Below are positions 1-7,569 of a DNA stretch of 13,682 nucleotides, one piece after another. A program made the position numbers and the translations under genes. Every line of letters begins with the position of its first letter. Position 1 is the first letter of the stretch. Under the pieces are notes generated by a model. That model was not told where the DNA came from and searched no databases. It saw nothing but the letters and a program-made list of their open reading frames with translations. Origin of the DNA: Candidatus Caenarcanales bacterium (GTDB lineage Bacteria > Cyanobacteriota > Vampirovibrionia > Caenarcaniphilales > Caenarcanaceae); the NCBI GenBank assembly GCA_947489925.1, contig CANLFK010000044.1:1-13682 (forward strand). Direction: 5' to 3'.

Positions 1-1
1 T

Positions 2-2497
2 ATAAAAAAACTTTATGAAATAAAAATTAATGATAAAAAAACTAATGAATGGTTTTATGCAGAGCTGAAAAATAATATTATTAATAATATAGATCTTGAA
101 ATATTATGTACTTATTTTGACCTTAGAGAATATAAAAATTATTTGCAAGATAATACTCAAGAAAAACAATTAATATCTTTATTTAAGATTTTTTCACCTG
201 AATATTTACTAAAAGTTTCAGATAATACAGATAGCAATGATCTTGATAATGGTTTTTATTTAGAACTTTTGCATATTTTAGGTTTAGAAGAAATTAATAA
301 TAAAATCTGCAGAAAAAAAGATAATCGTGATATGGCTTCTTTTATTGAATTAACTATCGATGCAATTTGCACGGAAAATATTTTATACTCATTAACAAGC
401 AAGTTTGATCATGGAGAAAATGATGAAGAAATAATTTTTAGTATTGCTTTAGAGCTATCTCTTACTTGGATAAATAGAATATTATTTTTAAAACTATTAG
501 AAGGTCAATTAGTAAATTATCATTGCAATAATAAAGAATTTGCTTTTTTGAATACTCAAACTATTGCTGATTTTAATGAATTATTTAATTTATTTCACAA
601 GGTAATAGCTGTTGATATTCAGGATAGAAGTGAGACACTAAAAGAAAAATATGAGTATGTGCCTTATTTAAATAGTTCTTTATTTGAAATTAGTATTGGA
701 GAATTAGAAGATCAAACATTAACAGTCAAATCTCTTGATTCAAGTGCTAAACTAAAATTATTTAATAATACTATTTTAAAGAATACAAGACAAATTACTA
801 ATAATTTAAATACCTTAGATTATTTATTTCGATTTTTGGATTCATATAATTTTGCTAGTGAAGGAAAAGAAGAAATACAAGAAGAAAGAAAAACACTTAT
901 TAATGCTTCGGTACTTGGAAAAATATTTGAGAAAATAAATGGTTATCAAGATGGCTCAGTTTTTACGCCAGCTTTTATTACAATGTATATGTGTTCTGAA
1001 AGTATAAAAAAAGTTATTGTACAAAAATTTAATGAAGTATTATCAAATAATAAAGAACCGAACATATTTGACAAGTTTGAAGATATTAAAAATTATACTG
1101 CTAAATTATTCAAAACAGAAGACATAAAAAAAGTAAATGAAATTGTAAATAGTATTAAAATTTGTGATCCAGCCGTTGGTTCTGGGCATTTATTAGTTTC
1201 AGTTTTGAATGAATTGATTGCAATTAAAAGTGAATTAGGTATATTAGCAGATGATAAAGGTAATAATTTAGGTAATTATGAAATTGAAATAATAGATGAT
1301 GAACTTATTATTGTTGATCGTAAACAAAGAAATAATACCCTAGAATATAAAATTGAAAATGGCAAGCCAATAGCAAAAGAAATACAAAGATTACAAAAAA
1401 CCATATTTCACGAGAAGCAAACTATTATAGAGAACTGTTTATTTGGAGTAGATATTAATCCTAAATCGGTTTTGATTTGCCGCTTGAGATTGTGGATTGA
1501 ACTATTGAAAAATACTTACTATAAAGAAGAAAGCAATTATAAAGAATTACAAACATTACCAAACTTAGATATAAATATAAAATGTGGTAATAGTTTGATT
1601 AATAGATTTGATTTAAAAGATACTTTATATGTTGCTGGACATAAAGATATAGTAAATAATTTATTAGATTTAACTAAACAATATAGAAAAGAAACTAATA
1701 AACACGAAAAAGCAAAATTAAATAATGAAATTAAAGCTTATAAAAAAATATTACAAAATGCCTTTTTAGAAAAAAATGAAGACTATCGAGAATTACTTAA
1801 TTTACAAACTAAAAACTTAGGATTATTGCCAGAAAAGCAAAAAATAAAAGTAGAAACAAAAATAAGAGAATTAGAAAATCAATTAAAAAATCCTCGTTTG
1901 AGACCTTTTGAATGGCGTTTTGAATTTCCTGAAGTGCTTGACGAGAATGGTAATTTTATAGGTTTTAATTTAATTATTGGTAATCCACCTTACGGAATAA
2001 ATTTAAGTAAAGAACAAAAACAATATTTTCAGAAAAACTATATAAGTGCTATGTCTGGCAACGGATTTAAAGGCTCTACTGATACTTATAGTTTATTTAT
2101 AGAAAAAGCTATGCAATTAGTAAATTATGGTTTTATACATTTTATTGTCTCAATGTCTATTACTTCAAGCGAATCAATTTCTCAATTACATAATCTGATT
2201 TTTAAGAATTGTGAAAAAGTACAAATTTCATCTTATTCAAATAGACCAAACAAGATTTTTGGTAAAGCTGATCAAAGGGTATCAATCATCGAACTTGAAA
2301 AGAATAATAAACCAATACAACAATTAAAAACTACTAAAATAAATAAAAGATATGCAACTACTAAACCAGAAAAAATTATGAATAATCTTGAATTTGTGAA
2401 TTCTTTAGAATTTATACAATATGGACGATTACCTAAAATTGGAAAAGAAATTGAAAAAAAATACTCTCTAAATTATTTGCATTACCCAAAAAACTAA
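2..2497 (+). CDS. Type IIG-like restriction-modification DNA methyltransferase (5' partial, frame breaks near its end)
   Basis: This is the N-terminal and catalytic part of a large adenine-type DNA methyltransferase of the Eco57I/type IIG class, which methylates (and probably cuts) a specific DNA site using S-adenosylmethionine. The frame is open from base 2 with no stop, so the gene begins left of the window and the TTG at 143 is not its start. Counting from the first in-window codon, I see a family block with GYQDGSVFTP near residue 314, SAM-binding motif I DPAVGSGH at 389-396, an acidic FGVDINPKS block near 480, and the catalytic motif IV NPPY at 661-664. A lysine/glutamate-rich, probably helical spacer lies between about 540 and 620. 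No nuclease motif is recognisable here; it may lie upstream. The frame ends at a TAA at 2495-2497, but homology carries on in the -1 frame (next entry). It is visibly more A/T-rich than the genes to its right, which suggests horizontal transfer. Confidence 0.88.
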   Translation: MKKLYEIKINDKKTNEWFYAELKNNIINNIDLEILCTYFDLREYKNYLQDNTQEKQLISLFKIFSPEYLLKVSDNTDSNDLDNGFYLELLHILGLEEINNKICRKKDNRDMASFIELTIDAICTENILYSLTSKFDHGENDEEIIFSIALELSLTWINRILFLKLLEGQLVNYHCNNKEFAFLNTQTIADFNELFNLFHKVIAVDIQDRSETLKEKYEYVPYLNSSLFEISIGELEDQTLTVKSLDSSAKLKLFNNTILKNTRQITNNLNTLDYLFRFLDSYNFASEGKEEIQEERKTLINASVLGKIFEKINGYQDGSVFTPAFITMYMCSESIKKVIVQKFNEVLSNNKEPNIFDKFEDIKNYTAKLFKTEDIKKVNEIVNSIKICDPAVGSGHLLVSVLNELIAIKSELGILADDKGNNLGNYEIEIIDDELIIVDRKQRNNTLEYKIENGKPIAKEIQRLQKTIFHEKQTIIENCLFGVDINPKSVLICRLRLWIELLKNTYYKEESNYKELQTLPNLDINIKCGNSLINRFDLKDTLYVAGHKDIVNNLLDLTKQYRKETNKHEKAKLNNEIKAYKKILQNAFLEKNEDYRELLNLQTKNLGLLPEKQKIKVETKIRELENQLKNPRLRPFEWRFEFPEVLDENGNFIGFNLIIGNPPYGINLSKEQKQYFQKNYISAMSGNGFKGSTDTYSLFIEKAMQLVNYGFIHFIVSMSITSSESISQLHNLIFKNCEKVQISSYSNRPNKIFGKADQRVSIIELEKNNKPIQQLKTTKINKRYATTKPEKIMNNLEFVNSLEFIQYGRLPKIGKEIEKKYSLNYLHYPKN
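2454..2461 (+). other. A8 run at the frame change: possible -1 frameshift or phase-variation site
   Basis: The upstream frame reads GA[A AAA AAA]T here, so the run contains the canonical -1 slippery heptamer A_AAA_AAA in the right phase. A -1 slip leads directly into ATA CTC TCT and on through the C-terminal part. A one-base contraction of an original A9 would give the same break. The two frames are both open only between 2455 and 2494, which limits where the shift can lie, and the protein sense favours this run over the A6 at 2488-2493. I saw no convincing downstream stem-loop. A sequencing or assembly indel cannot be excluded. Confidence 0.6.
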
Positions 2498-3006
2498 AAA
2501 ATTACTATGATGGAAACGGCAAAGAAATTTATTATCGTACTTCTGGAGGAAGATATTATAATATTATTACTAATTTCTCTACTGGTTCAACTCAAGAAGA
2601 AGCTCTTAAGGTAAAAGAAGAGTATAAAGATTTAATTGGAGCTATTTTATCTAGTAATTTATACTATTGGTTTTTTCAAGTATACTCTGACACACTACAT
2701 ATAAAATCTTTTGAACTTAATGAATTTCCAATAGATTTAGAAAGTTTTACACAAAAAGAAATTAATAAAATAAATGAAACTTACAATGAATACATGGAAG
2801 ACTTAGAAAAAAATGCAAAAGTTATTAAAGCAAATTATGCAACTATTAGTAGTTTTAAAGAATATAGAGCAAGACTTTCAAAACATTTAATTGACAAGTT
2901 GGATTATTTAATTTATAAAAGGTTTAATTTAACAAAAGAAGAGTGTGAATTTTTAGTTAATTATGAACTGGAATTTAGAACTGATACAGAAGAATCAAGT
3001 AACTAA
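2461..3006 (+). CDS. C-terminal (target-recognition side) part of the same type IIG-like enzyme, in the -1 frame
   Basis: This reading frame is open from 2455 and continues the methyltransferase without a gap in sense. Joining it at the A8 run gives EKKILSKLFALPKKLKNYYDG (two pieces: EKK from the first frame, ILSKLF onward from this one). It then runs into a YYRTSGGRYYNIITNFSTGS block and an LSSNLYYWFFQVYSDTLH block of the kind found downstream of the methylase core in type IIG enzymes, where target recognition and packing regions lie. The last 70 codons (from the ATG at 2794) are helical and charged. There is no credible independent start near 2461, so this part is made only if the ribosome or polymerase slips, or if one A was lost. 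Together the two parts give about 1,000 residues in the window. The gene ends 28 bp before the HAD remnant. Confidence 0.8.
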   Translation: MLSKLFALPKKLKNYYDGNGKEIYYRTSGGRYYNIITNFSTGSTQEEALKVKEEYKDLIGAILSSNLYYWFFQVYSDTLHIKSFELNEFPIDLESFTQKEINKINETYNEYMEDLEKNAKVIKANYATISSFKEYRARLSKHLIDKLDYLIYKRFNLTKEECEFLVNYELEFRTDTEESSN

Positions 3007-3034
3007 AAAGAAATTAAAAATATAAAAGAATCAA

Positions 3035-3127
3035 ATGAAAAATTTTATTTCGGATATGGATGGCGTCATTTATAAAGGGAAGCAATTGATTCCGGGTGCA
3101 AAAGAATTTGGACAAGTCCTTGTGTAG
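3035..3127 (+). pseudogene. N-terminal remnant of a NagD/AraL-type HAD phosphatase
   Basis: An ATG at 3035 opens a 30-codon frame whose first 25 residues begin MKNFISDMDGVIYKGKQL and match the start of NagD-family HAD phosphatases. The DMDGV signature includes the nucleophile Asp and the acid/base Asp of HAD motif I. The frame then becomes unrelated and stops at TAG 3125-3127. A full NagD-type protein is about 260 residues, so roughly 90 percent of the gene, including all later motifs, is gone. The downstream frame resumes inside a glycerol-1-phosphate dehydrogenase. In Bacillus subtilis araL (NagD-type phosphatase) lies directly before araM (G1P dehydrogenase), so the two remnants are probably what is left of such a pair after one deletion. 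Confidence 0.75.
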
Positions 3128-3177
3128 AGAACATATTTAAAACAAGCCTTAATTTATCGAGTAAAACTCAAGTTATT

Positions 3178-3966
3178 TTGGCAATTGGAGGAGGCAAAGT
3201 TATTGATTGTTGTAAGTACATGGCTTTTTTAAATAAATTACCACTTTTCGTCATGCCAACTGCTATTTCCAATGATGGTTTTTGCTCACCACTAGCCTCA
3301 CTTATGGTTAATGGTAAAAAACGCACTCTCAAGACTGGTTTGCCTCAAGGAATTGTAATTGATACCAAAATTCTGGCAAAAGCACCAATTAAGTTTTTTT
3401 ATTCAGGAATTGGGGATTTACTTTCTAAATTTACGGCTCTCAATGACTGGAAATTCGCTTTTAGACAAAGTGGTGAATATGTTGATGATTTTGCAGTAGC
3501 TCTTTCTCCGAATTCACTGGAAGCCTTTCTTAATTATCCAGACAAAACACCCCAAGATAGTGAATGTTTGCGTATTCTGTCTAATTCTTTATTATTAAGC
3601 GGTATTGCAATGGAAGTTGTTGGCTCTAGTAGACCAGCCAGTGGGAGTGAACATTTAATTTCGCATGCTTATGATCAAATTTCTTCTCAACCTTCAATGC
3701 ATGGACTTCAGGTTGGAATTGCGACTTATGCTATTAGTTTTTTACAAAATAAGGAATTTGAAAATGTTAGAAAAGCAATTTTAGAAACTGGCTTTTTTGA
3801 TTTTAATAAGAAATATCCGCTTAACAAAACTGAATTCATTGAAGCAATTAAATTAGCTCCTAAAATAAAAGAAAATTTTACAACTATTCTCTCAGAGACT
3901 GGGCAAATTGAAAAATTAATTGATTTTGTGCAAAAAGACGAATTAATGCAACAATTACTTGCTTAA
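3178..3966 (+). CDS. sn-glycerol-1-phosphate dehydrogenase (AraM/EgsA-like), N-terminally truncated, probably non-functional
   Basis: The product matches the NAD(P)-dependent enzyme that reduces dihydroxyacetone phosphate to sn-glycerol 1-phosphate. Visible motifs, counted from the TTG at 3178, are the nucleotide-binding GGGKVID at 4-10, PTAISNDGF at 27-35, SGIGDLLSKFTAL with the metal-ligand Asp at 80, GSEHLISH with His159/His163, and HG with His175. The metal site and C-terminus are therefore intact. AraM-type proteins are about 350-400 residues, so about 80-100 N-terminal residues are missing. Homology starts slightly before the TTG: the frame is open from 3076 and reads VENIFKTSLNL from about 3124, with no ATG, GTG or Shine-Dalgarno site. 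The TTG lies inside the conserved fold, just before the glycine-rich loop, so it is unlikely to be a natural start. The missing part forms most of the Rossmann-like cofactor domain. Confidence 0.85.
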   Translation: MAIGGGKVIDCCKYMAFLNKLPLFVMPTAISNDGFCSPLASLMVNGKKRTLKTGLPQGIVIDTKILAKAPIKFFYSGIGDLLSKFTALNDWKFAFRQSGEYVDDFAVALSPNSLEAFLNYPDKTPQDSECLRILSNSLLLSGIAMEVVGSSRPASGSEHLISHAYDQISSQPSMHGLQVGIATYAISFLQNKEFENVRKAILETGFFDFNKKYPLNKTEFIEAIKLAPKIKENFTTILSETGQIEKLIDFVQKDELMQQLLA

Positions 3967-4033
3967 AAATGCTTAGCCAGACTGTAAAAGAAGGCTCTTA
4001 AACCATTTAATAACAATTTCTCAATCATTAAAT

Positions 4034-4080
4034 TCCTTGACAGAAAATTTGCTAAAGAAAAAAACTTCTCTGTCAAAGGA
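4034..4080. terminator. Hairpin between convergent genes, possible bidirectional terminator
   Basis: TTGACAGA at 4037-4044 pairs perfectly with TCTGTCAA at 4069-4076. Three further pairs (TCC 4034-4036 with GGA 4078-4080) follow after a one-base bulge at 4077. The hairpin lies between two genes that converge on it. The loop is long (24 nt) and A-rich, and neither side has a clean U tract, so it is not a textbook intrinsic terminator. Confidence 0.35.
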
Positions 4081-4097
4081 AAAATAATATATTTGAA

Positions 4098-4769
4098 TTA
4101 ACCTTTTAATTTATTCAAGGCTTGTTCATATCTTAAGCTAATCATTTCCCAGTTAGTATTACTAAAAATATTTTGGACATATTCAGCTCTGCGATTTTGA
4201 TATTTTAAATAATAAGCATGTTCCCAGACATCAATGACAAAAAGAGGAATATTACCTTTAGAAAGAGGACTGTCTTGATTAAGACTTGTTTCAATAATTA
4301 ATTCACCTTTATTATTAACACTAAGCCAGCCCCAGCCACTACCAAAAACTGAAATAGTTGATTTAGCTAATTGGTCTTTAAAGCTATCTAATCCGCCAAA
4401 AAACTTATCTAAACCAGCTTGCAAATCTTTGGATATATTACCGTTTTTACCACTAGCAGCCATTACTGACCAATATAATGAATGATTGGCATGTCCACCA
4501 CCATGATTTTTGACCAGATTGACAATATCAGCTGGAATTTTACTTAAATCAGTTAATAATTCTTCAACTGACAATTTGATTAAGTTATCATGACCTTTCA
4601 GAGCATTATTTAAATTAGTAATATAAGTTTGATGATGTTTTGCATAATGTATTTCAACGGTTTGAGCGTCAATATATGGTTCAAGTGCATCAAAAGCATA
4701 TTCAAGCTTAGGTAAAATGAATTCGCCTTTTTCATTGGCTACATTTTGAAGTGAAGTAGTTGTCTGCAT
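4098..4769 (-). CDS. Superoxide dismutase, Fe/Mn family (Mn-type by sequence)
   Basis: The enzyme converts superoxide to hydrogen peroxide and oxygen. All four metal ligands are visible: His41 in EIHYAKHHQTY, His in HANHSLYW, and Asp and His in DVWEHAYY, along with the family motif FGSGWGWL. The combination GGGHANHSLYW with NQDSPL is the pattern usual in Mn-dependent rather than Fe-dependent enzymes; cambialistic use is possible. I chose the ATG at 4769 (223 residues). A TTG at 4811 would add 14 residues, and neither start has a Shine-Dalgarno site. Even from the ATG there are about 16 residues before the normal start of the fold, without an obvious signal peptide, so it is probably cytoplasmic. 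It lies 107-148 bp downstream of the membrane-protein gene on the same strand and may have its own promoter. Confidence 0.95.
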   Translation of the reverse strand: MQTTTSLQNVANEKGEFILPKLEYAFDALEPYIDAQTVEIHYAKHHQTYITNLNNALKGHDNLIKLSVEELLTDLSKIPADIVNLVKNHGGGHANHSLYWSVMAASGKNGNISKDLQAGLDKFFGGLDSFKDQLAKSTISVFGSGWGWLSVNNKGELIIETSLNQDSPLSKGNIPLFVIDVWEHAYYLKYQNRRAEYVQNIFSNTNWEMISLRYEQALNKLKG

Positions 4770-4825
4770 GTTTTTAATTTTGGTATTAGTGTCTAAATTT
4801 GAGTCTAGCAATAATTATTTAAAAG

Positions 4826-4840
4826 GATAAAAAATTTATC
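4826..4840. promoter_or_regulatory. Short palindrome upstream of the superoxide dismutase gene
   Basis: GATAAA-AAA-TTTATC is a perfect 6-bp inverted repeat with a 3-bp spacer. It abuts and slightly overlaps a possible -10 box TATGAT (complement of 4838-4843) for the dismutase gene. That is a position where a repressor operator would act. It resembles A/T-rich Fur or PerR boxes only loosely, and in such A/T-rich DNA it may be chance. Confidence 0.2.
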
Positions 4841-4917
4841 ATAAGAATTGTCCTTAAACATTTTTAAAGCTCTCTTCTAAAAGTTGATTTTATTCTTCTT
4901 TCAGGAAACCTTTTGTT

Positions 4918-6339
4918 TCATTGTACTGGAGCTGTTAAAGCTAAAAATATTAAGTTACTGGACTTTATTTTATTTACGCAAGCACCATCAACCCAAATTT
5001 CGGTAAACAGCCGTTTATTTATAAGATGCGAATGATGAGCTGGATATACCGTATATTTAGCAGACCAAGGTCCTCCATATGGTGCGATTGGCTCAATTGC
5101 GAACTTATTATGATCATAAGACTTATTAAAAATAATAATTTTATCGTTTGAAAGATTTAAATCTTGTATTTTTGCATAAAGTGAATTTTGAATATTTTTT
5201 GCTTCCAAATAATCATATTGATAGAGAAATTTTATATTTACTAATATGCCGAAAATAAAAACTATTAAAAATTTAGATATTTGTTGATTTTTAATTTTGG
5301 TTGAGAGAAAGCTTATTAATCCAAAAAGTATAAAAGCAAATGAAATACTAGCTGGCAAATTCATTTTTGAGTCCATTCCCAAATGCCTAGCTGGTGCTTG
5401 ATAAAGAGAAAGCCAATATGCAAAAGGAATAGTTAAAAGTCCTAAAACAATAATTGAAAAAGATGCTTGAAATTTTATTTTAAATTGTGTGTACTTTGTA
5501 ATTACAAAACTTATTAATAAATTTAAAATAGTATAAAAAGTATTCATTTTCCAGACTAAAATTCCAATTGGTAATATCAAGACTGACATATAGCCATAAA
5601 ATATCCTTTTGCAAAATTTAATAATCGAAGACAATAAATTAAAATTGCCATCATTAAGGAATGAACTTAGACGAAAATCTTCCATATATAAAGGTGCAAG
5701 GGCTTTTCTCCAGATAACATAACAAATAAATACTGAGACCAAAGATAGAATACTTGTAACTGCTTGCTTATTTTGTTTTTTGTATAGCAGTAAAAAGGGA
5801 ACTAAACAAAATATCCCTATAGGAGCTTCATGAAAGAGTAAAGAAAAAATTAGTAATATGCAAGCTATTAACCATCTAGCTTTCAAAGCTTCTAGCGATG
5901 CCCACAAAGAAAATAATAAACTAAATTTCCAATGAAAAGTTGCTAGCCATTGACTGGTTGAATCGATTGGAGACAGTAAAAAAAGTAAAGATACTGTAAA
6001 AGCAAGCCTGAAATTAAAATATCTTCGTAAAATTAAGAAAAGTAGCCAAGCACAAATACTCAGAATGCAAGCCTGAAAACAATATATTCCCCAATAATTA
6101 CTGACCCTAAATAAAAGATTCTTTATAATCCATTCAAAAGCTCTGAAAGGTCTTAATTCGCCATTATAAATAAAACTATTAATAAAATATTGAACTAAAT
6201 CAGGCGGTTTTACCGAAATTGCGGCTTTTACTTGAACCCAATCATCAGCATATAGCCCCCAATAAGGAGAAAGAAATGCATTTAGGATAAGCGAGACTAT
6301 AATAAAAATTAATAGTTGTTTTGCATAGTTAAGCTTCAT
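4918..6339 (-). CDS. Polytopic membrane protein, putative GT-C-type glycosyltransferase
   Basis: The 473-residue product has about ten hydrophobic segments, the first at residues 8-25. Directly after it comes YADDW with an acidic pair at Asp32-Asp33, and about 30 residues later ELRPFRAFEW. An acidic pair in the first extracytoplasmic loop followed by an RP-containing segment is the layout of GT-C glycosyltransferases, which move sugars from polyprenyl-phosphate donors on the outer face of the membrane. A QWLATFHWKF segment follows. The last 85 or so residues after the final helix are more polar, with PYGGPW and HHSH stretches. I do not recognise a named family, so the enzymatic role is inference; an uncharacterised membrane protein is the alternative. 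The ATG start at 6339 is divergent from purM across a 65-bp gap. Nearby genes give no clue to a glycan pathway. Confidence 0.7.
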   Translation of the reverse strand: MKLNYAKQLLIFIIVSLILNAFLSPYWGLYADDWVQVKAAISVKPPDLVQYFINSFIYNGELRPFRAFEWIIKNLLFRVSNYWGIYCFQACILSICAWLLFLILRRYFNFRLAFTVSLLFLLSPIDSTSQWLATFHWKFSLLFSLWASLEALKARWLIACILLIFSLLFHEAPIGIFCLVPFLLLYKKQNKQAVTSILSLVSVFICYVIWRKALAPLYMEDFRLSSFLNDGNFNLLSSIIKFCKRIFYGYMSVLILPIGILVWKMNTFYTILNLLISFVITKYTQFKIKFQASFSIIVLGLLTIPFAYWLSLYQAPARHLGMDSKMNLPASISFAFILFGLISFLSTKIKNQQISKFLIVFIFGILVNIKFLYQYDYLEAKNIQNSLYAKIQDLNLSNDKIIIFNKSYDHNKFAIEPIAPYGGPWSAKYTVYPAHHSHLINKRLFTEIWVDGACVNKIKSSNLIFLALTAPVQ

Positions 6340-6348
6340 CTTTGTAAG

Positions 6349-6376
6349 TTTAAGATAAAATGGTACAAATTATAAT
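6349..6376 (+). promoter_or_regulatory. Possible sigma-70-like promoter of purM
   Basis: A perfect -10 box TATAAT lies at 6371-6376, 29 bp before the purM ATG. The only -35 candidate is a weak TTTAAG at 6349-6354, 16 bp upstream. The gap between the divergent genes is just 65 bp, so the promoter must lie about here. Confidence 0.45.
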
Positions 6377-6404
6377 CTCTTGTCTATTTTTTATTCAAAT
6401 TTAA

Positions 6405-7448
6405 ATGTCTACTAATTCTTATTTAAAAGCAGGTATTAATTTAAAAGCAGCTGAAACCTTTGTGTCGGGTATTAGTCAAATTGCCAAAAATACTTTTAAT
6501 GAAAATGTAATTGGTGGTATTGGTGGTTTTGCTGGATTATTTAGGCTTCCCGCTAATTATCGTAAACCAGTTTTAGTAGCTTGCACTGATGGCGTTGGCA
6601 GTAAATTAAAATTGGCTTACCAGAATAATTATTTTGACTTTATTGGGCAAGATTTGGTGGCAATGTGTGTTAATGATTTGCTTTGTGCTGGTGCTAAACC
6701 TTTATTCTTTTTGGATTATTTGGCGACTGAAAAACTTGACCCAGAAAAAGCTTTAATCATTGCTGACTCGATTGCGAAAGCTTGTAAATTATGTAATATG
6801 CCATTATTGGGTGGTGAAACAGCTGAATTACCGGGTATGTTGCCCGAAAAAGGTTATGAATTGGCTGGATTTAGCGTTGGAATAGTGGAAGAAGATTTGA
6901 TTTTGAATCCGCTAAATTGCACTGAAAAAGATGTTTTAATTGGTTTACCTTCATCTGGAGTGCATAGTAATGGTTATAGTTTAATTCGGTCAGTTTTAGA
7001 GAATAATAAAAATTTAGACTTGAAAAAAGTTTATAACCAATATGCTTTGGAAAATTCATTATTAGAAGAAATTATGAAACCCACCAAAATTTATCATTCA
7101 ATTGTGCAAGATATTTTATCAAAAGTAAAAGCCATGGCTCATATTACTGGTGGAGGCTTACCTGAAAATTTGCCTCGTGCTTTTAACAAAAAAAACCTAA
7201 AAGCCATTATTCAAAAAGATAGCTGGGATATTTTGCCAATATTTAAGTTTTTACAGTCTGAAGGCAATATTGACCCAGCCGAAATGCTTAAAGTTTTTAA
7301 TTTGGGTTTAGGTTTGGTTTTAATTGTTTCACCCGAAAATAAAGCTGATGTTTTTGCTACTCTGGACAGCTTTAATGAAAAGTATTTTGAAATTGGTTAT
7401 TTAGAACATAAAATTACTGAAAAAGAGCCAGATTTATTATTTATTTAA
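6405..7448 (+). CDS. purM: Phosphoribosylformylglycinamidine cyclo-ligase (AIR synthetase)
   Basis: PurM closes the imidazole ring of FGAM with ATP to give 5-aminoimidazole ribotide, the fifth step of purine synthesis, in the cytosol. At 347 residues it has the usual length. Visible family motifs are GIGGFAGLF at 38-46, the phosphate/ATP-binding TDGVGSKLK at 61-69, GQDLVAMCVNDLLCAGA, GGETAELPGM at 136-145, GLPSSGVHSNGYSL and HITGGGLPENLPR. Both halves of the PurM fold are complete and no key motif is missing. The ATG start gives the expected N-terminus, although no Shine-Dalgarno site precedes it. No other purine gene is adjacent, so it is probably transcribed alone or with the downstream CorC-type gene 117 bp away. 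Confidence 0.97.
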   Translation: MSTNSYLKAGINLKAAETFVSGISQIAKNTFNENVIGGIGGFAGLFRLPANYRKPVLVACTDGVGSKLKLAYQNNYFDFIGQDLVAMCVNDLLCAGAKPLFFLDYLATEKLDPEKALIIADSIAKACKLCNMPLLGGETAELPGMLPEKGYELAGFSVGIVEEDLILNPLNCTEKDVLIGLPSSGVHSNGYSLIRSVLENNKNLDLKKVYNQYALENSLLEEIMKPTKIYHSIVQDILSKVKAMAHITGGGLPENLPRAFNKKNLKAIIQKDSWDILPIFKFLQSEGNIDPAEMLKVFNLGLGLVLIVSPENKADVFATLDSFNEKYFEIGYLEHKITEKEPDLLFI

Positions 7449-7470
7449 ATATGTTATAATTATTTGATTA

Positions 7471-7569
7471 TTGACTAGTCTTTCCTTAAAGTATTTGACA
7501 GCGGAAATTCAAATTTTATTAACTCATAATAAGCAATACCATGACGACAAATTGGTTAAGCTAATATGA
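7471..7569 (+). other. Small open frame overlapping the start of the CorC-type gene (uncertain)
   Basis: A 32-residue frame runs from a TTG at 7471 (or 24 residues from the TTG at 7495) to TGA 7567-7569. The TGA overlaps the next gene's ATG as ATGA, an arrangement used for translational coupling. Its end, including THNKQYHDDKLVKLI, looks protein-like rather than random. There is no ATG or Shine-Dalgarno site and I recognise no family. It may be a gene remnant, a leader peptide or chance. Confidence 0.2.
7495..7522 (+). promoter_or_regulatory. Possible promoter of the CorC-type gene
   Basis: A consensus -35 box TTGACA at 7495-7500 is followed after 16 bp by TATTAA at 7517-7522, about 43 bp before the ATG at 7566. 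A separate TATAAT at 7455-7460, just after purM, lacks a matching -35 box. Confidence 0.4.

Noticed and set aside
143..145. TTG at 143 as the start of the methyltransferase.
   Set aside because: The same frame is open back to base 2 with protein-like codons, so the gene starts outside the window.
2488..2493. The A6 run as the frameshift site.
   Set aside because: A shift here would keep YSLNYLHYP from the first frame, which fits the helical context less well than ILSKLFALP obtained from a shift at the A8 run.
6871..7059. Minus-strand frame within purM.
   Set aside because: It lies wholly inside a well-conserved gene on the other strand and has no family features.
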